Assembly (NCBI GenBank): GCA_001871015.1
Contig: MNUO01000106.1
Location: 1-26,643, forward strand
Length of the DNA: 26,643 bases
Direction: 5' to 3'
Source of the DNA: Candidatus Desantisbacteria bacterium CG1_02_38_46
Lineage (GTDB): Bacteria; Desantisbacteria; UBA1551; UBA1559
Position numbers and translations under genes: made by a program. Positions 7,064 through 13,811 of the stretch are shown here, in pieces. Positions within the stretch are counted from its first letter, which is position 1. Every line of letters begins with the position of its first letter. Below the pieces are notes generated by a model. The model saw only the letters and a list, made by a program, of their open reading frames with translations, was not told the DNA's origin and searched no databases.

Positions 7064-9205
7064 TTACTTGTTCGGTTCTTCTGCTAACTTAACAACTTCT
7101 TCAAAATGTTTTTTCTTAATAGTAAGTCCATTTTTCTTTTTTGTCTCGAATGTACTTCGGGATATAAATTCCTTTATCGCAAACATAGATGCCTTTCTGC
7201 AGATAAATTCAATATCAGAGCCTACCTTACCCGCAGTCTCCCTGGCTAACTCTTTTAAATCAACATCCTTAGCAAGTGGTTTATTTTTAGTATGAATCTT
7301 AAATATTTCCTCCCTTGTTTTTTCATCTGGTTTTGGAAGCTCAAGCAAAAGGTCAAATCTTCCACTTCGTAAGATGGCCGGGTCAACTAAATCCAATCTG
7401 TTAGTCGCTGATAAAACCACAACTCCCTTAAGTTCTTCAATTCCATCCATCTCTGTTAAAAATTGGCTGATAACCCGCTCAGTAACATGTGCATCTGTAG
7501 AACTCGAACCTCTTCTGGGCACAACACTATCAATTTCATCAAAAAATAGAATTGTAGGAGAAGCCTGTTTTGCTGTCTTAAATACTTCACGAATTGCCCT
7601 TTCACTTTCTCCAACATATTTGGATATAAGAGCAGGTCCTTTTACAGAAATGAAATTAACACCGGTCTCATTTGCCACAGCTTTAGCTAATAAAGTCTTT
7701 CCTGTACCCGGAATTCCATAGAGTAAAATCCCTTTGGCTGGATTTGTATTTGCTTTCTTAAAAATATCTGAATATTTAAGCGGCCATTCTACTGTTTCTC
7801 TTAATTCCTCTTTTATATTCTCAAGCCCACCCACATCTTCCCATTTGACATCAGGAACTTCCACAAAAACTTCCCGTATCGCTGATGGCTCAACTTCTTT
7901 CATCGCCTCTAAAAAATTATCCATTGTTACTTCTAACTTCATTAAAGTTTCATAAGGAATATCTGCCATTTCAAAATCAATTTTAGGTAAAATTTTTCTC
8001 AAGGCTGACATTGCTGCTTCCCTTGCTAAAGCTTCTAAATCCGCTCCCACAAATCCATGGGTAATTTCTGATAATTTTTCTAAATTTACCTCCTTAGCCA
8101 AAGGCATACCTCTTGTATGAATCTCTAAGATTTCCAATCTTCCATTTTTATCTGGAATAGGAATAGAAATTTCTCTATCAAATCTACCAGGCCTTCTTAA
8201 AGCAGGGTCCAATACATTAGGGATGTTTGTAGCTCCAATTACAATAATTTGACCACGGGATTCCAATCCATCTAACAAAGCCAAAAGTTGAGCTACCACT
8301 CTTCTCTCAACCTGTTTCTCGCCACCCATCTCTTCTCTTTTAGGTGCAATGGCATCTATTTCATCAATAAAAATAATTGCTGGAGCATTTTTTTGTGCAT
8401 CTTCAAATAAGGATCTTAGACGTGCTTCGCTTTCACCGTAGAACTTGCCCATAATTTCAGGGCCTGAAATATGAGTAAAATAAGCTTCTGTTTCATTAGC
8501 CACTGCACGGGCAATCAAAGTCTTTCCTGTTCCTGGGGGCCCATACAAAAAAACACCTTTCGGCGCATCAATTCCTAATCTTTCAAATATTTGAGGATAT
8601 TTTAGAGGGAGTTCTATCATTTCTCTAATTCTTTGAATTTGTGGAGAAAGTCCACCAATATCTTCGTATGAAATTTTGGCTGGATTAGTTTCTCCTGCCT
8701 CTTTTGTCTCCATCCTTATTAAAGTAGTCGAACCTATCAGGACCACGCCATCAGGAACAGTATCCAATACTTTAAAATCGCAGGGCCTTGCTCCAAAAAG
8801 CATAGCCCTCACCCTGTCACCAGCAACTACAGGAAGTCCCTCTATAAGTGAACCGACATATCTGGTATCTCTATCTCTTTGAAGAAGACTTGATACAGTT
8901 AAAGGCGAAAGTATAAGCTTGTTGGCAGGTTTATAATCAATTTTGCAAATCTTTACTTTTTCATCCAATCCAATTTGTGAATTTTCCCTGGATATTCCAT
9001 CTATTTGAATAATTTTTTTTCCTCTATCTTCAGTATAGCAGGGCATTACCTTAGCAGGAGTTTTTCTTTCCCCTGTAATCTCTATAATGTCGCCTACTTC
9101 CAACCCGAGAGTTTTCATATCTTCCGGGTCAATCCTGGCAATAGCCCTGCCTGCATCTTTTGCTAAAGCCTCTTTTACCTTCAGGGTCAGAACATTATTT
9201 TTCAT
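7064..9205 (-). CDS. CDC48/VAT-type double AAA ATPase
   Basis: This 713-residue protein has the complete CDC48/p97/VAT layout. Residues 1-160 form the N-domain (double-psi barrel, [20 protein letters not shown]). Domain D1 has Walker A GPPGTGKT (222-229), Walker B IIFIDEID (277-284) and RRPGRFD (337-343). Domain D2 has Walker A GIPGTGKT (497-504), Walker [10 protein letters not shown] (552-560) and RSGRFD (613-618). Such ATPases form hexamers that unfold or extract proteins using ATP. The D2 Walker A has Ile where Pro is usual, but all catalytic residues remain. It begins within the end of gvpH (ATGA overlap), so it belongs to the gvp operon. I infer that it remodels or disassembles vesicle proteins. 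CDC48-type proteins are mainly archaeal and eukaryotic, so acquisition together with gvp genes is plausible. Confidence 0.9.
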   Translation of the reverse strand: MKNNVLTLKVKEALAKDAGRAIARIDPEDMKTLGLEVGDIIEITGERKTPAKVMPCYTEDRGKKIIQIDGISRENSQIGLDEKVKICKIDYKPANKLILSPLTVSSLLQRDRDTRYVGSLIEGLPVVAGDRVRAMLFGARPCDFKVLDTVPDGVVLIGSTTLIRMETKEAGETNPAKISYEDIGGLSPQIQRIREMIELPLKYPQIFERLGIDAPKGVFLYGPPGTGKTLIARAVANETEAYFTHISGPEIMGKFYGESEARLRSLFEDAQKNAPAIIFIDEIDAIAPKREEMGGEKQVERRVVAQLLALLDGLESRGQIIVIGATNIPNVLDPALRRPGRFDREISIPIPDKNGRLEILEIHTRGMPLAKEVNLEKLSEITHGFVGADLEALAREAAMSALRKILPKIDFEMADIPYETLMKLEVTMDNFLEAMKEVEPSAIREVFVEVPDVKWEDVGGLENIKEELRETVEWPLKYSDIFKKANTNPAKGILLYGIPGTGKTLLAKAVANETGVNFISVKGPALISKYVGESERAIREVFKTAKQASPTILFFDEIDSVVPRRGSSSTDAHVTERVISQFLTEMDGIEELKGVVVLSATNRLDLVDPAILRSGRFDLLLELPKPDEKTREEIFKIHTKNKPLAKDVDLKELARETAGKVGSDIEFICRKASMFAIKEFISRSTFETKKKNGLTIKKKHFEEVVKLAEEPNK

Positions 9206-9780
9206 TTTTTCACTCTCACTTCCAATATACCGTTTTTATAACTTGATATAAGGGTCTCTGCCTTCACTTTTACTGGAAGCAAAATTTCTTTGTGGTATTT
9301 TTTATCTCCGCTTTGTGCTGAAATTTCAAGAATATCAACTTTTTTTTCCGAAGGCGAACCAGCCTCTGGCGGGAAACCAACTTTAATATCTTCTTCATTT
9401 ATTCCTGGCATTTCAGCGTAAACCCGCACTTCTTCCTTTTCGTCAAAAACATCTGTAATGGGCTCTCTCTCCTCCTCAACCGTAGGTCCTTTAGGAGTTT
9501 TCTTGATGTTGCCAAACGGTTCCACTACTGGCTTTCCTCCTGCCATTGTCTTAACAGAGAAACCAAAAACTCCCTTCATACCTTCTTTCAGGTGGCTTAA
9601 ATCTATCTCGCCTTCTTTTTTGATTTCGCCTCCACCCTCTTCTAACTTTGCTGCCAGGTTAACTAATTTCTCAACACCCTTAAATAAACCTCCTAAGGTT
9701 AATTTACCTATTCCAAAATCAATATCTAATCCTTCTTCTTCATCTTTTCCACCTCTGGTGGACTTTTCCTCTTTTGCCAT
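9202..9780 (-). CDS. gvpH: GvpH, Hsp20/alpha-crystallin-like gas vesicle protein
   Basis: The ATG at 9778-9780 (MAKEEKST) is preceded by a nine-G run that serves as ribosome-binding site, so I prefer it to the in-frame start 27 nt upstream. The product has 192 residues. The N-terminal half holds a GvpH-like segment [23 protein letters not shown] and a charged region ending in [17 protein letters not shown]. The C-terminal half is an Hsp20 (alpha-crystallin) domain: [20 protein letters not shown], then [19 protein letters not shown] and [13 protein letters not shown]. Hsp20 proteins hold unfolded clients. In haloarchaea GvpH is known to interact with GvpM and keep it from aggregating. Its stop overlaps the CDC48-type ATG by 4 nt. 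Confidence 0.85.
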   Translation of the reverse strand: MAKEEKSTRGGKDEEEGLDIDFGIGKLTLGGLFKGVEKLVNLAAKLEEGGGEIKKEGEIDLSHLKEGMKGVFGFSVKTMAGGKPVVEPFGNIKKTPKGPTVEEEREPITDVFDEKEEVRVYAEMPGINEEDIKVGFPPEAGSPSEKKVDILEISAQSGDKKYHKEILLPVKVKAETLISSYKNGILEVRVKK

Positions 9781-9820
9781 TTTGCCCCCCCCCTTTTTTA
9801 TATGCAACGCATTAAATATT

Positions 9821-9873
9821 TGTAGTGGTCGAGCTTGCTCGACTTTATTTGCAGAGTAAACTCTGCCACTACA
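9821..9873. repeat. Paired-hairpin palindromic element (BIME/REP-like), copy 2
   Basis: Outer arms TGTAGTGG (9821-9828) and CCACTACA (9866-9873) are exact complements. Hairpin 1 is TCGAGC/GCTCGA (9829-9842) and hairpin 2 is GCAGAGT/ACTCTGC (9851-9866), both with a 2-nt loop. Both strands begin with GTAG followed by a hairpin, the classical hallmark of REP elements arranged as an inverted pair (BIME). The TAG stop of the zinc-motif gene (9869-9871) is supplied by the element itself. It lies between that gene and gvpH. Confidence 0.9.
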
Positions 9874-10249
9874 TTTTCGGAATAATGCCTTTGCCTTTAC
9901 AGATTAAACAGGGTAAATCAACGCCTTTTTCTCGACCCCTACCTTTACAAGTTTGGCATATTTCAATATCTTTGCTGTTTACATTCACTACACCTTTTCC
10001 TTTACAGATAATGCAGGTAAGGTCCCTGTTTAAATATGACCTTCCTTCTCCGTTACAATAAGCACAAATAACAGCCGGGGAAGGAACCTGGACAGTTCCT
10101 GCTCCTGAACAAACAAAGCACTTTGTATTTCCCTTAGAAGATATAAATCCTGTCCCCTTGCAAAATCCACATTTATAAACCACTTTAGTGAGGACCTCGC
10201 CTTTTTGACCTACTTTTTGATTCTTCCAGTCAAATGTTTTCCATTCCAT
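9869..10249 (-). CDS. DnaJ-type cysteine-rich (CxxCxGxG) protein
   Basis: This 126-residue protein carries six CxxCxGxG motifs: residues 27-34, 44-51, 62-69, 79-86, 98-105 and 114-121. The cysteine-rich region of DnaJ normally has four, binding two zinc ions; six would allow three. There is no J domain or substrate-binding C-terminus, so it is a free-standing zinc module. The J domain in this cluster is instead fused to GvpF (5916-6947), so the two may act together as a split DnaJ. An AAAGGAAG site precedes the ATG. The stop codon lies within a palindromic repeat, so the native C-terminus may have been altered. Similar stand-alone proteins occur elsewhere as thiol-redox or assembly factors; function here is inferred from context. 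Confidence 0.85.
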   Translation of the reverse strand: MEWKTFDWKNQKVGQKGEVLTKVVYKCGFCKGTGFISSKGNTKCFVCSGAGTVQVPSPAVICAYCNGEGRSYLNRDLTCIICKGKGVVNVNSKDIEICQTCKGRGREKGVDLPCLICKGKGIIPKM

Positions 10250-10271
10250 ATTTCTTCCTTTGACAAGAGAA

Positions 10272-10577
10272 TTAATAATTTATTGCCATTGTTTTAAGTG
10301 GTCGTGTTGGTATACCTCTATAAGTTTTAATCTTTTGCTCTTCGTGCACTTCTTTTTGTAACTTTTCAATTCGCTTATTAATGCTCTCTAATTGTCTATT
10401 TGCTAAGTTTCTTCTTTTATCTAACGCAAAGAGCTCTTTCTCCAATCTATCCTTCTCTCTTCTAAGCATGTATAATTCTAAATATCTTGACCTTTGAACT
10501 TTCGGGATGGACCGCGCACCTATAGAATGTATACTTTTTATATCTCTAATACCCGGCATTTGCAAAGTTCCTTTCAT
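10272..10577 (-). CDS. GvpV-like coiled-coil gas vesicle protein
   Basis: The ATG at 10575-10577 has a GGAGG site 8 nt upstream and is preferred over the in-frame TTG at 10595, which overlaps that site. The 101-residue product has an N-terminal basic segment SIHSIGARSIPKVQRSRYLE, then a long coiled coil (about 40-85, REKDRLEKELFALDKRRNLA) and a basic tail. No signal peptide or membrane span is present. It lies directly after gvpN, the position of gvpV in the Serratia gvpA-C-N-V order as I recall it, hence the name. The HSIGARSIPKVQRS motif looks strongly conserved-like, but its function is unknown. The gene starts 22 nt after the gvpN stop. Confidence 0.65.
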   Translation of the reverse strand: MKGTLQMPGIRDIKSIHSIGARSIPKVQRSRYLELYMLRREKDRLEKELFALDKRRNLANRQLESINKRIEKLQKEVHEEQKIKTYRGIPTRPLKTMAINY

Positions 10578-10598
10578 TTGAGATGCCTCCTTCAATTA

Positions 10599-11513
10599 TT
10601 AACAGTATTTTCCAACCAGTTCTTTAACAATCTCCTTTACTCTAACTTGATTTGTTTTTGAACCGACCCTGCTTGTTTCAGAAGCCAATATATCCTGGCA
10701 CATTTGTGTAAAAGCACCGTTTGCTTTAGAAGGAGTAATATTCTTGATTTTAAGGGTTTTTGCAATCATAATACAACCCCGAATAGTTGGTGCAAATTCA
10801 CACTTTCCAGATTCTCTCAAACCCCGGACAATATCAACTATTGTTTCGGCATTTCTTTTAAAAAGTTTGGATTTCGCCTGGGTGATAGCAACCTCTGTAT
10901 CATAATCAAAGTGGTCTAAATCCATAGTTATCATCCTGTCCCTTAAAGCATCCTGACTCCTGTGCACACCGGCATATTCCTCAGGGTTACTTGTAAAAAT
11001 CGCTGTAAACTCTGGGTCAACCTTTAAATACGGCTCTTCCCCGCCTCTTCCAACTGGCAAATCCATCATTTTTTCCTGTAAAATAGAAAGAAGAATGTTG
11101 TTTGCTTCTGGGCGCGAGCGTGTGAACTCATCATATATTAAGGTAAACCCATATTTACAGGCAACGGTCAAGCGATTATCCACCCAGCGTTTTATCATAT
11201 CCTCTTCCATCTTCAACACCCGGGATACAAATCGGTCGACAACCTTCCTGATTCTATACCCATATTCTCCACCTACTAAATCAGAAGTTGTAAACTCTTC
11301 ATCGCCGTGAATCATTACTACCGGCCTTTTAATTTTACTTGCGATGTGCATCGCCAGCGTTGTCTTTCCTGTGCCAGACACTCCCCTAAAATGAACTGGA
11401 AAACCAGCTTTAATATAGGAAAGGGCTCTATTAGTAATCTCCTTTATATACTTTGTCTCTACAAAGTCTGGTAAAGGACTTGGCTCTAATACTGTAGTCA
11501 TCTCATCAATCAT
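10599..11513 (-). CDS. gvpN: GvpN, MoxR-type AAA+ ATPase for gas vesicle assembly
   Basis: This 304-residue protein has Walker A GVSGTGKT (44-51), Walker B LIYDEF (125-130), a sensor segment AIFTSNPEEYAGVH (171-184), RDRMITMDLD and a C-terminal lid. N-terminal EPSPLPDFVETKYIKEITNRA and HFRGVSGTGKTTLAMHIA are characteristic of GvpN within the MoxR AAA+ branch. GvpN uses ATP to promote gas vesicle growth; mutants elsewhere make only small vesicles. It follows the second gvpC, as in many gvp clusters. An AAAGGAGGTG site lies 9 nt before the ATG, favouring this start over the Met four codons in. The length is close to the usual 300-350 residues. Confidence 0.93.
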   Translation of the reverse strand: MIDEMTTVLEPSPLPDFVETKYIKEITNRALSYIKAGFPVHFRGVSGTGKTTLAMHIASKIKRPVVMIHGDEEFTTSDLVGGEYGYRIRKVVDRFVSRVLKMEEDMIKRWVDNRLTVACKYGFTLIYDEFTRSRPEANNILLSILQEKMMDLPVGRGGEEPYLKVDPEFTAIFTSNPEEYAGVHRSQDALRDRMITMDLDHFDYDTEVAITQAKSKLFKRNAETIVDIVRGLRESGKCEFAPTIRGCIMIAKTLKIKNITPSKANGAFTQMCQDILASETSRVGSKTNQVRVKEIVKELVGKYC

Positions 11514-11573
11514 CTTGTCTCACCTCCTTTTCGAACAACCTCCCTATGCGTCTTACTTCCTTTACCTCGATAC

Positions 11574-12344
11574 TTACTTTTTGCCTCTTTTTTTACCCTT
11601 TTTCCTGCCCCTCTTTTTAGGCTTCTCAATCGCTTCTTCAACTGTAGTTACTTTTTCTTCGGCTTCAATTGTTGGTATTATACCTTTTCCCCTGTCCTTA
11701 GCCAAAGTGGAAGACATTTTTTGCCAGGCTCCTCTTGCTCCTTTCATATCCGAGCTATATTCGCCTAAGAGTCTCTTGACACCGCTGACTATACCATCAA
11801 CATATTTTGCTAGATCTTCCTTAAGTTCTTCGCTCATGTCAGCGCGGGCATCAGAAAATTCCTTGAGTTTGCTTTTCACATAACTCTCAATTTCTTTTAT
11901 ACCCTTTTGAATATTATCCCTCATAGCCCTGAAATCCTTAAGCCTCTCATTTTCCTCTTTATTAAGCGTTGTTCTAAGATTGGCAGCCATTTCCTTATTG
12001 TTGGCAGCTATTTCCTTAAGGTCTTTCTGAAAGCCCTTTATCATGGTGGCCATATTCTTAGTTAAGTCTGTCACAAAATCTGCTAAACTTTTTGCCTGCT
12101 CGTCACTCATTTCTTTATGGTTCTTCCGGAATCCTTTAAGCATATTTCCTACGCTTCCTGACAAATCCTTTACAAAATTAGCCAGGTTTTCTGCCTGTTC
12201 CTTAGCCATTTTCTCCCTATCAGATGCAAACTCTTTTAAAGTTTTACGGGTATCAGCCACTATATCGCCCAGTGCCTTTACCCTTGCATCATAGGAAGCA
12301 ACAATACCTTCTGTAATCCCTTTCATACTCTCCGCTATTCCCAT
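11574..12344 (-). CDS. gvpC: GvpC-like protein with 33-residue repeats and a basic tail
   Basis: This 256-residue protein is helical and highly charged. It contains a repeat of exactly 33 residues: EQAENLANFVKDLS from residue 49 and EQAKSLADFVTDLT from residue 82, each followed by a GF(R/Q)K segment. A 33-residue repeat is the classical unit of cyanobacterial GvpC, the outer scaffold that stiffens the vesicle. Its opening (IVASYDARVKALGDI) resembles the opening of the upstream paralogue (VLSSYGARVQSIADT). Unusually, the C-terminus ends in KKRGRKKGKKRGKK, a histone-like tail not expected of a shell protein. The AGGAGG ribosome-binding site lies just after a 26-nt palindrome. The gene starts 10 nt before the upstream gvpC ends. 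Confidence 0.8.
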   Translation of the reverse strand: MGIAESMKGITEGIVASYDARVKALGDIVADTRKTLKEFASDREKMAKEQAENLANFVKDLSGSVGNMLKGFRKNHKEMSDEQAKSLADFVTDLTKNMATMIKGFQKDLKEIAANNKEMAANLRTTLNKEENERLKDFRAMRDNIQKGIKEIESYVKSKLKEFSDARADMSEELKEDLAKYVDGIVSGVKRLLGEYSSDMKGARGAWQKMSSTLAKDRGKGIIPTIEAEEKVTTVEEAIEKPKKRGRKKGKKRGKK

Positions 12345-13036
12345 TTTACCCTCCTTTTTGGATTCCCGTGAAAACGGGAATCCATTCTTTCCTTCTTAAA
12401 TCCTTCAAGCATACTGCGAACTTCTTGCTTTCTTTCTTCCTGGTGAGATATCCGCTTTTTATGTTGGAACCTGAATTCTTTAAGCATTGATTTAAAATCT
12501 TTTATCCGAAGTTCTCTTCTTTTTGCTAAAAGTCCTTTAAGTATTTTTGCCATTTCCTGCTGCTCTTTTTGAAAATTTTTTAACTTAGAAGTAACTTCGT
12601 TCTTTCTCTCGTCCTGCTTGGTAAGAATATCTTTAATTAATACCTGGAATTCCCTGACCCTCTGGACTTCGCCTTTGGCAAGAGAATTTTTAAACTTCTC
12701 TAAATCCTCTCTTAAAACCTGTACCATCTCTTTCTGTTCATTAAGGTAGTTTTTTAACAAATTCCTTACTTCTTTCTCCCTTTCATCCTGAGTTGAAAGA
12801 ATGTCTTGCATCATATTGTCAAAGTCTTTCTTTCTTAGATGCTCATTTTTAGCAAGATTCTCCCGCAATTCAGCACTAACTTTTTCCCTTTCTTGTTTTG
12901 TATCAAGGAAGAAACCCTGGAAGCCTTCAAGGAGCTGGCTGGTAGTGTCAAAGGTGTCTGCAATGCTCTGGACTCTGGCCCCATAAGAAGAAAGGACATT
13001 ATCCACAATATTTTCCATATCTTTTACTGAAGGCAT
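12335..13036 (-). CDS. gvpC: GvpC-like coiled-coil protein with 58-residue repeats
   Basis: The ATG at 13034-13036 (MPSVKDME) is 9 nt after AAAGGAG; the ATG nine bases upstream abuts that site, so the shorter 233-residue form is preferred. Counted on the longer form, the motif (I/L)-x-x-Q-(D/E)-E-R recurs at residues 86-89, 144-147 and 202-205, a repeat of 58 residues, with a shortened unit 36 residues earlier. Between motifs are basic helices such as RVREFQVLIKDILTK. I see GvpC-like architecture (scaffold repeats on the vesicle surface) but a different repeat length from the downstream paralogue. The last 16 residues (DSRFHGNP and beyond) are encoded by a palindromic repeat and are not native-looking. 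The gene is separated from gvpA by a large hairpin. Confidence 0.75.
   Translation of the reverse strand: MPSVKDMENIVDNVLSSYGARVQSIADTFDTTSQLLEGFQGFFLDTKQEREKVSAELRENLAKNEHLRKKDFDNMMQDILSTQDEREKEVRNLLKNYLNEQKEMVQVLREDLEKFKNSLAKGEVQRVREFQVLIKDILTKQDERKNEVTSKLKNFQKEQQEMAKILKGLLAKRRELRIKDFKSMLKEFRFQHKKRISHQEERKQEVRSMLEGFKKERMDSRFHGNPKRRVKWE
12359..12384. repeat. Perfect 11-bp palindrome in the 3' end of the first gvpC
   Basis: TGGATTCCCGT (12359-12369) and ACGGGAATCCA (12374-12384) are exact complements around a GAAA spacer. On the coding strand it encodes the peptide DSRFHGN, a signature I recognise from common bacterial intergenic palindromes that have inserted near gene ends. It lies directly before the ribosome-binding site of the second gvpC, so a stem here could tune its translation or protect the upstream mRNA. 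Confidence 0.85.
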
Positions 13037-13064
13037 TACTTTCATCTCCTTTTTTCTCTCAAAT

Positions 13065-13177
13065 CAGAAGGAATTCCTTGGCGAATTATGCTTTCTCCCC
13101 CCTTCTTGCTTTCGTCGCAAGACCTACTCGGCAAGAAAGCAGGGGGGATAAGGATAATTCGGCAAGAATCCTCTTCG
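13065..13177. repeat. Long imperfect palindrome between gvpA and gvpC
   Basis: The outer arms run from about 13065 (GGAATTCCTTGGCGAATTAT) and up to about 13177 (ATAATTCGGCAAGAATCC). They pair with few mismatches. An inner stem pairs the C6 run (TCCCCCCTTC) with the G6 run (GCAGGGGGGA). No T-run follows, so it is not a classic terminator, but a stem of this size in the gvpA-gvpC gap would stall polymerase or block 3' exonucleases. It could allow gvpA mRNA to greatly exceed downstream mRNA, as the shell protein requires. A small non-autonomous transposon (MITE) is an alternative. Confidence 0.75.
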
Positions 13178-13191
13178 TTATTAACCAATCC

Positions 13192-13401
13192 TTAAGCAGC
13201 TGCTGTTGCTGTTAAACCAACAGCCTCAGCATACTTCAGGAATGTTTCGACTGATGCGACTACGACTCTTGCCTCAATCGCGAGTATTTCAATACCCACT
13301 AAAGAGACTCTTACCCAGGCATCAACTACAACACCCTTGTCCAGGATTCGGTCAATAACCTCAACCAAACTGGAAGAACCAATCGCTTTTTCTACTGCCA
13401 T
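13192..13401 (-). CDS. gvpA: GvpA, major gas vesicle shell protein
   Basis: This 69-residue protein is a textbook Gvp[22 protein letters not shown], then [20 protein letters not shown] and [14 protein letters not shown]. The family is among the most conserved known; both amphipathic beta-strands and flanking helices are intact, and the length is normal. GvpA polymerises as ribs into the gas-permeable, water-excluding shell. A strong AAAGGAGGTG site lies 8 nt before the ATG. It is the first gene of the cluster and lies downstream of a predicted sigma-54 promoter. It is the only complete gvpA-type gene seen here; the other GvpA-family domain is in the fusion at the left edge. The leader contains an expanded palindromic repeat. 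Confidence 0.98.
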   Translation of the reverse strand: MAVEKAIGSSSLVEVIDRILDKGVVVDAWVRVSLVGIEILAIEARVVVASVETFLKYAEAVGLTATAAA

Positions 13402-13421
13402 TTTAATTCACCTCCTTTTTT

Positions 13422-13520
13422 TGTAGTGGTCGAGATTGCTCGACTTATTTGCAGAGTAAACTCTGCCACTACCACCAGAGTAAACTCTGCCACTACCACC
13501 AGAGTAAACTCTGCCACTAC
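13422..13520. repeat. Paired-hairpin element (BIME/REP-like), copy 3, with a 24-bp tandem expansion
   Basis: The left half matches copy 2: TGTAGTGG (13422-13429), hairpin TCGAG/CTCGA (13430-13443), then GCAGAGT/ACTCTGC (13451-13466) and CACTAC. It is followed by two exact 24-bp units (13473-13496 and 13497-13520), each beginning CACCAGAGTAAACTCTGC and ending CACTAC. The right-hand hairpin therefore occurs three times. The array starts about 20 bp before the gvpA ATG and fills most of the predicted gvpA leader. Confidence 0.92.
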
Positions 13521-13538
13521 TTCTTTAACATATCTTAA

Positions 13539-13555
13539 TGCAACTTCTATGCCAA
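13539..13555 (-). promoter_or_regulatory. Sigma-54 (-24/-12) promoter of gvpA
   Basis: On the minus strand the sequence reads TTGGCATAGAAGTTGCA. The invariant GG (13553-13552) and GC (13541-13540) are separated by exactly 10 nt, and the flanks TTGGCA and TTGCA match the sigma-54 consensus well. The predicted transcript start is near 13528, giving a leader of about 127 nt before gvpA. An NtrC-family activator gene is about 1 kb upstream. Confidence 0.85.
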
Positions 13556-13570
13556 CTTTCCCCTTTAAAT

Positions 13571-13600
13571 AAAAAAACCACCTCAATTTTCTTGAGATGG
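13571..13600 (-). terminator. Rho-independent terminator upstream of the gvpA promoter
   Basis: On the minus strand CCATCTCAA (13600-13592) pairs with TTGAGGTGG (13586-13578), with one G-U pair in RNA, around a GAAAA loop. It is followed at once by seven T (13577-13571). It would end transcripts from the toxin-antitoxin and regulator genes about 16 nt before the -24 element, insulating gvpA. Confidence 0.85.
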
Positions 13601-13708
13601 CTTAAGTTACAATCACTCACTTACACCAAAATTATTTTTATTTTCCGGAATTTGGAAAGTTTATCCTTCTTCTATCGTTTTTGGTCTGGTATTTTCTAAC
13701 AAAAACTA

Positions 13709-13742
13709 TGGAATTATTTCCACACCTCTGGAATTACTTCCA
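13709..13742. promoter_or_regulatory. Two 14-bp dyads, candidate activator (UAS) sites for gvpA
   Basis: TGGAATTATTTCCA (13709-13722) and TGGAATTACTTCCA (13729-13742) differ at one base. Each has 5-bp arms TGGAA/TTCCA. They are exactly 20 bp apart, about two helical turns, so both face the same side. Their centres lie about 188 and 208 bp upstream of the predicted gvpA start, the usual distance for NtrC-type enhancers. A weaker related sequence (TTTCC..GGAAA) lies near 13642-13658. Binding is inferred. Confidence 0.7.
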
Positions 13743-13811
13743 TAAAGAACATTTACAATTCTTCCTACCCAAATTTATAACACCATCTTTCTTTGCATCA
13801 AGAATAATTGG

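Noticed and set aside
9458-9859. Long plus-strand frames opposite gvpH, CDC48, GvpN and others
   Set aside because: They are antisense shadows of well-supported minus-strand genes, with low-complexity Ser/Phe/Leu composition and no ribosome-binding sites.
13422-13520. CRISPR-like array
   Set aside because: The 24-bp units are contiguous with no unique spacers and are palindromic REP halves; no cas genes are present.
13392-13586. A 64-codon minus-strand frame with repeated VVAEFTL
   Set aside because: It is simply the translation of the 24-bp tandem repeat, and it also spans the sigma-54 promoter and touches the terminator; no ribosome-binding site or family match.
13611-13640. A second sigma-54-like site (TTGGTGTAAGTGAGTGATTGTA on the minus strand in part)
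   Set aside because: It has GG at the right place but TG instead of the invariant GC 10 nt downstream.
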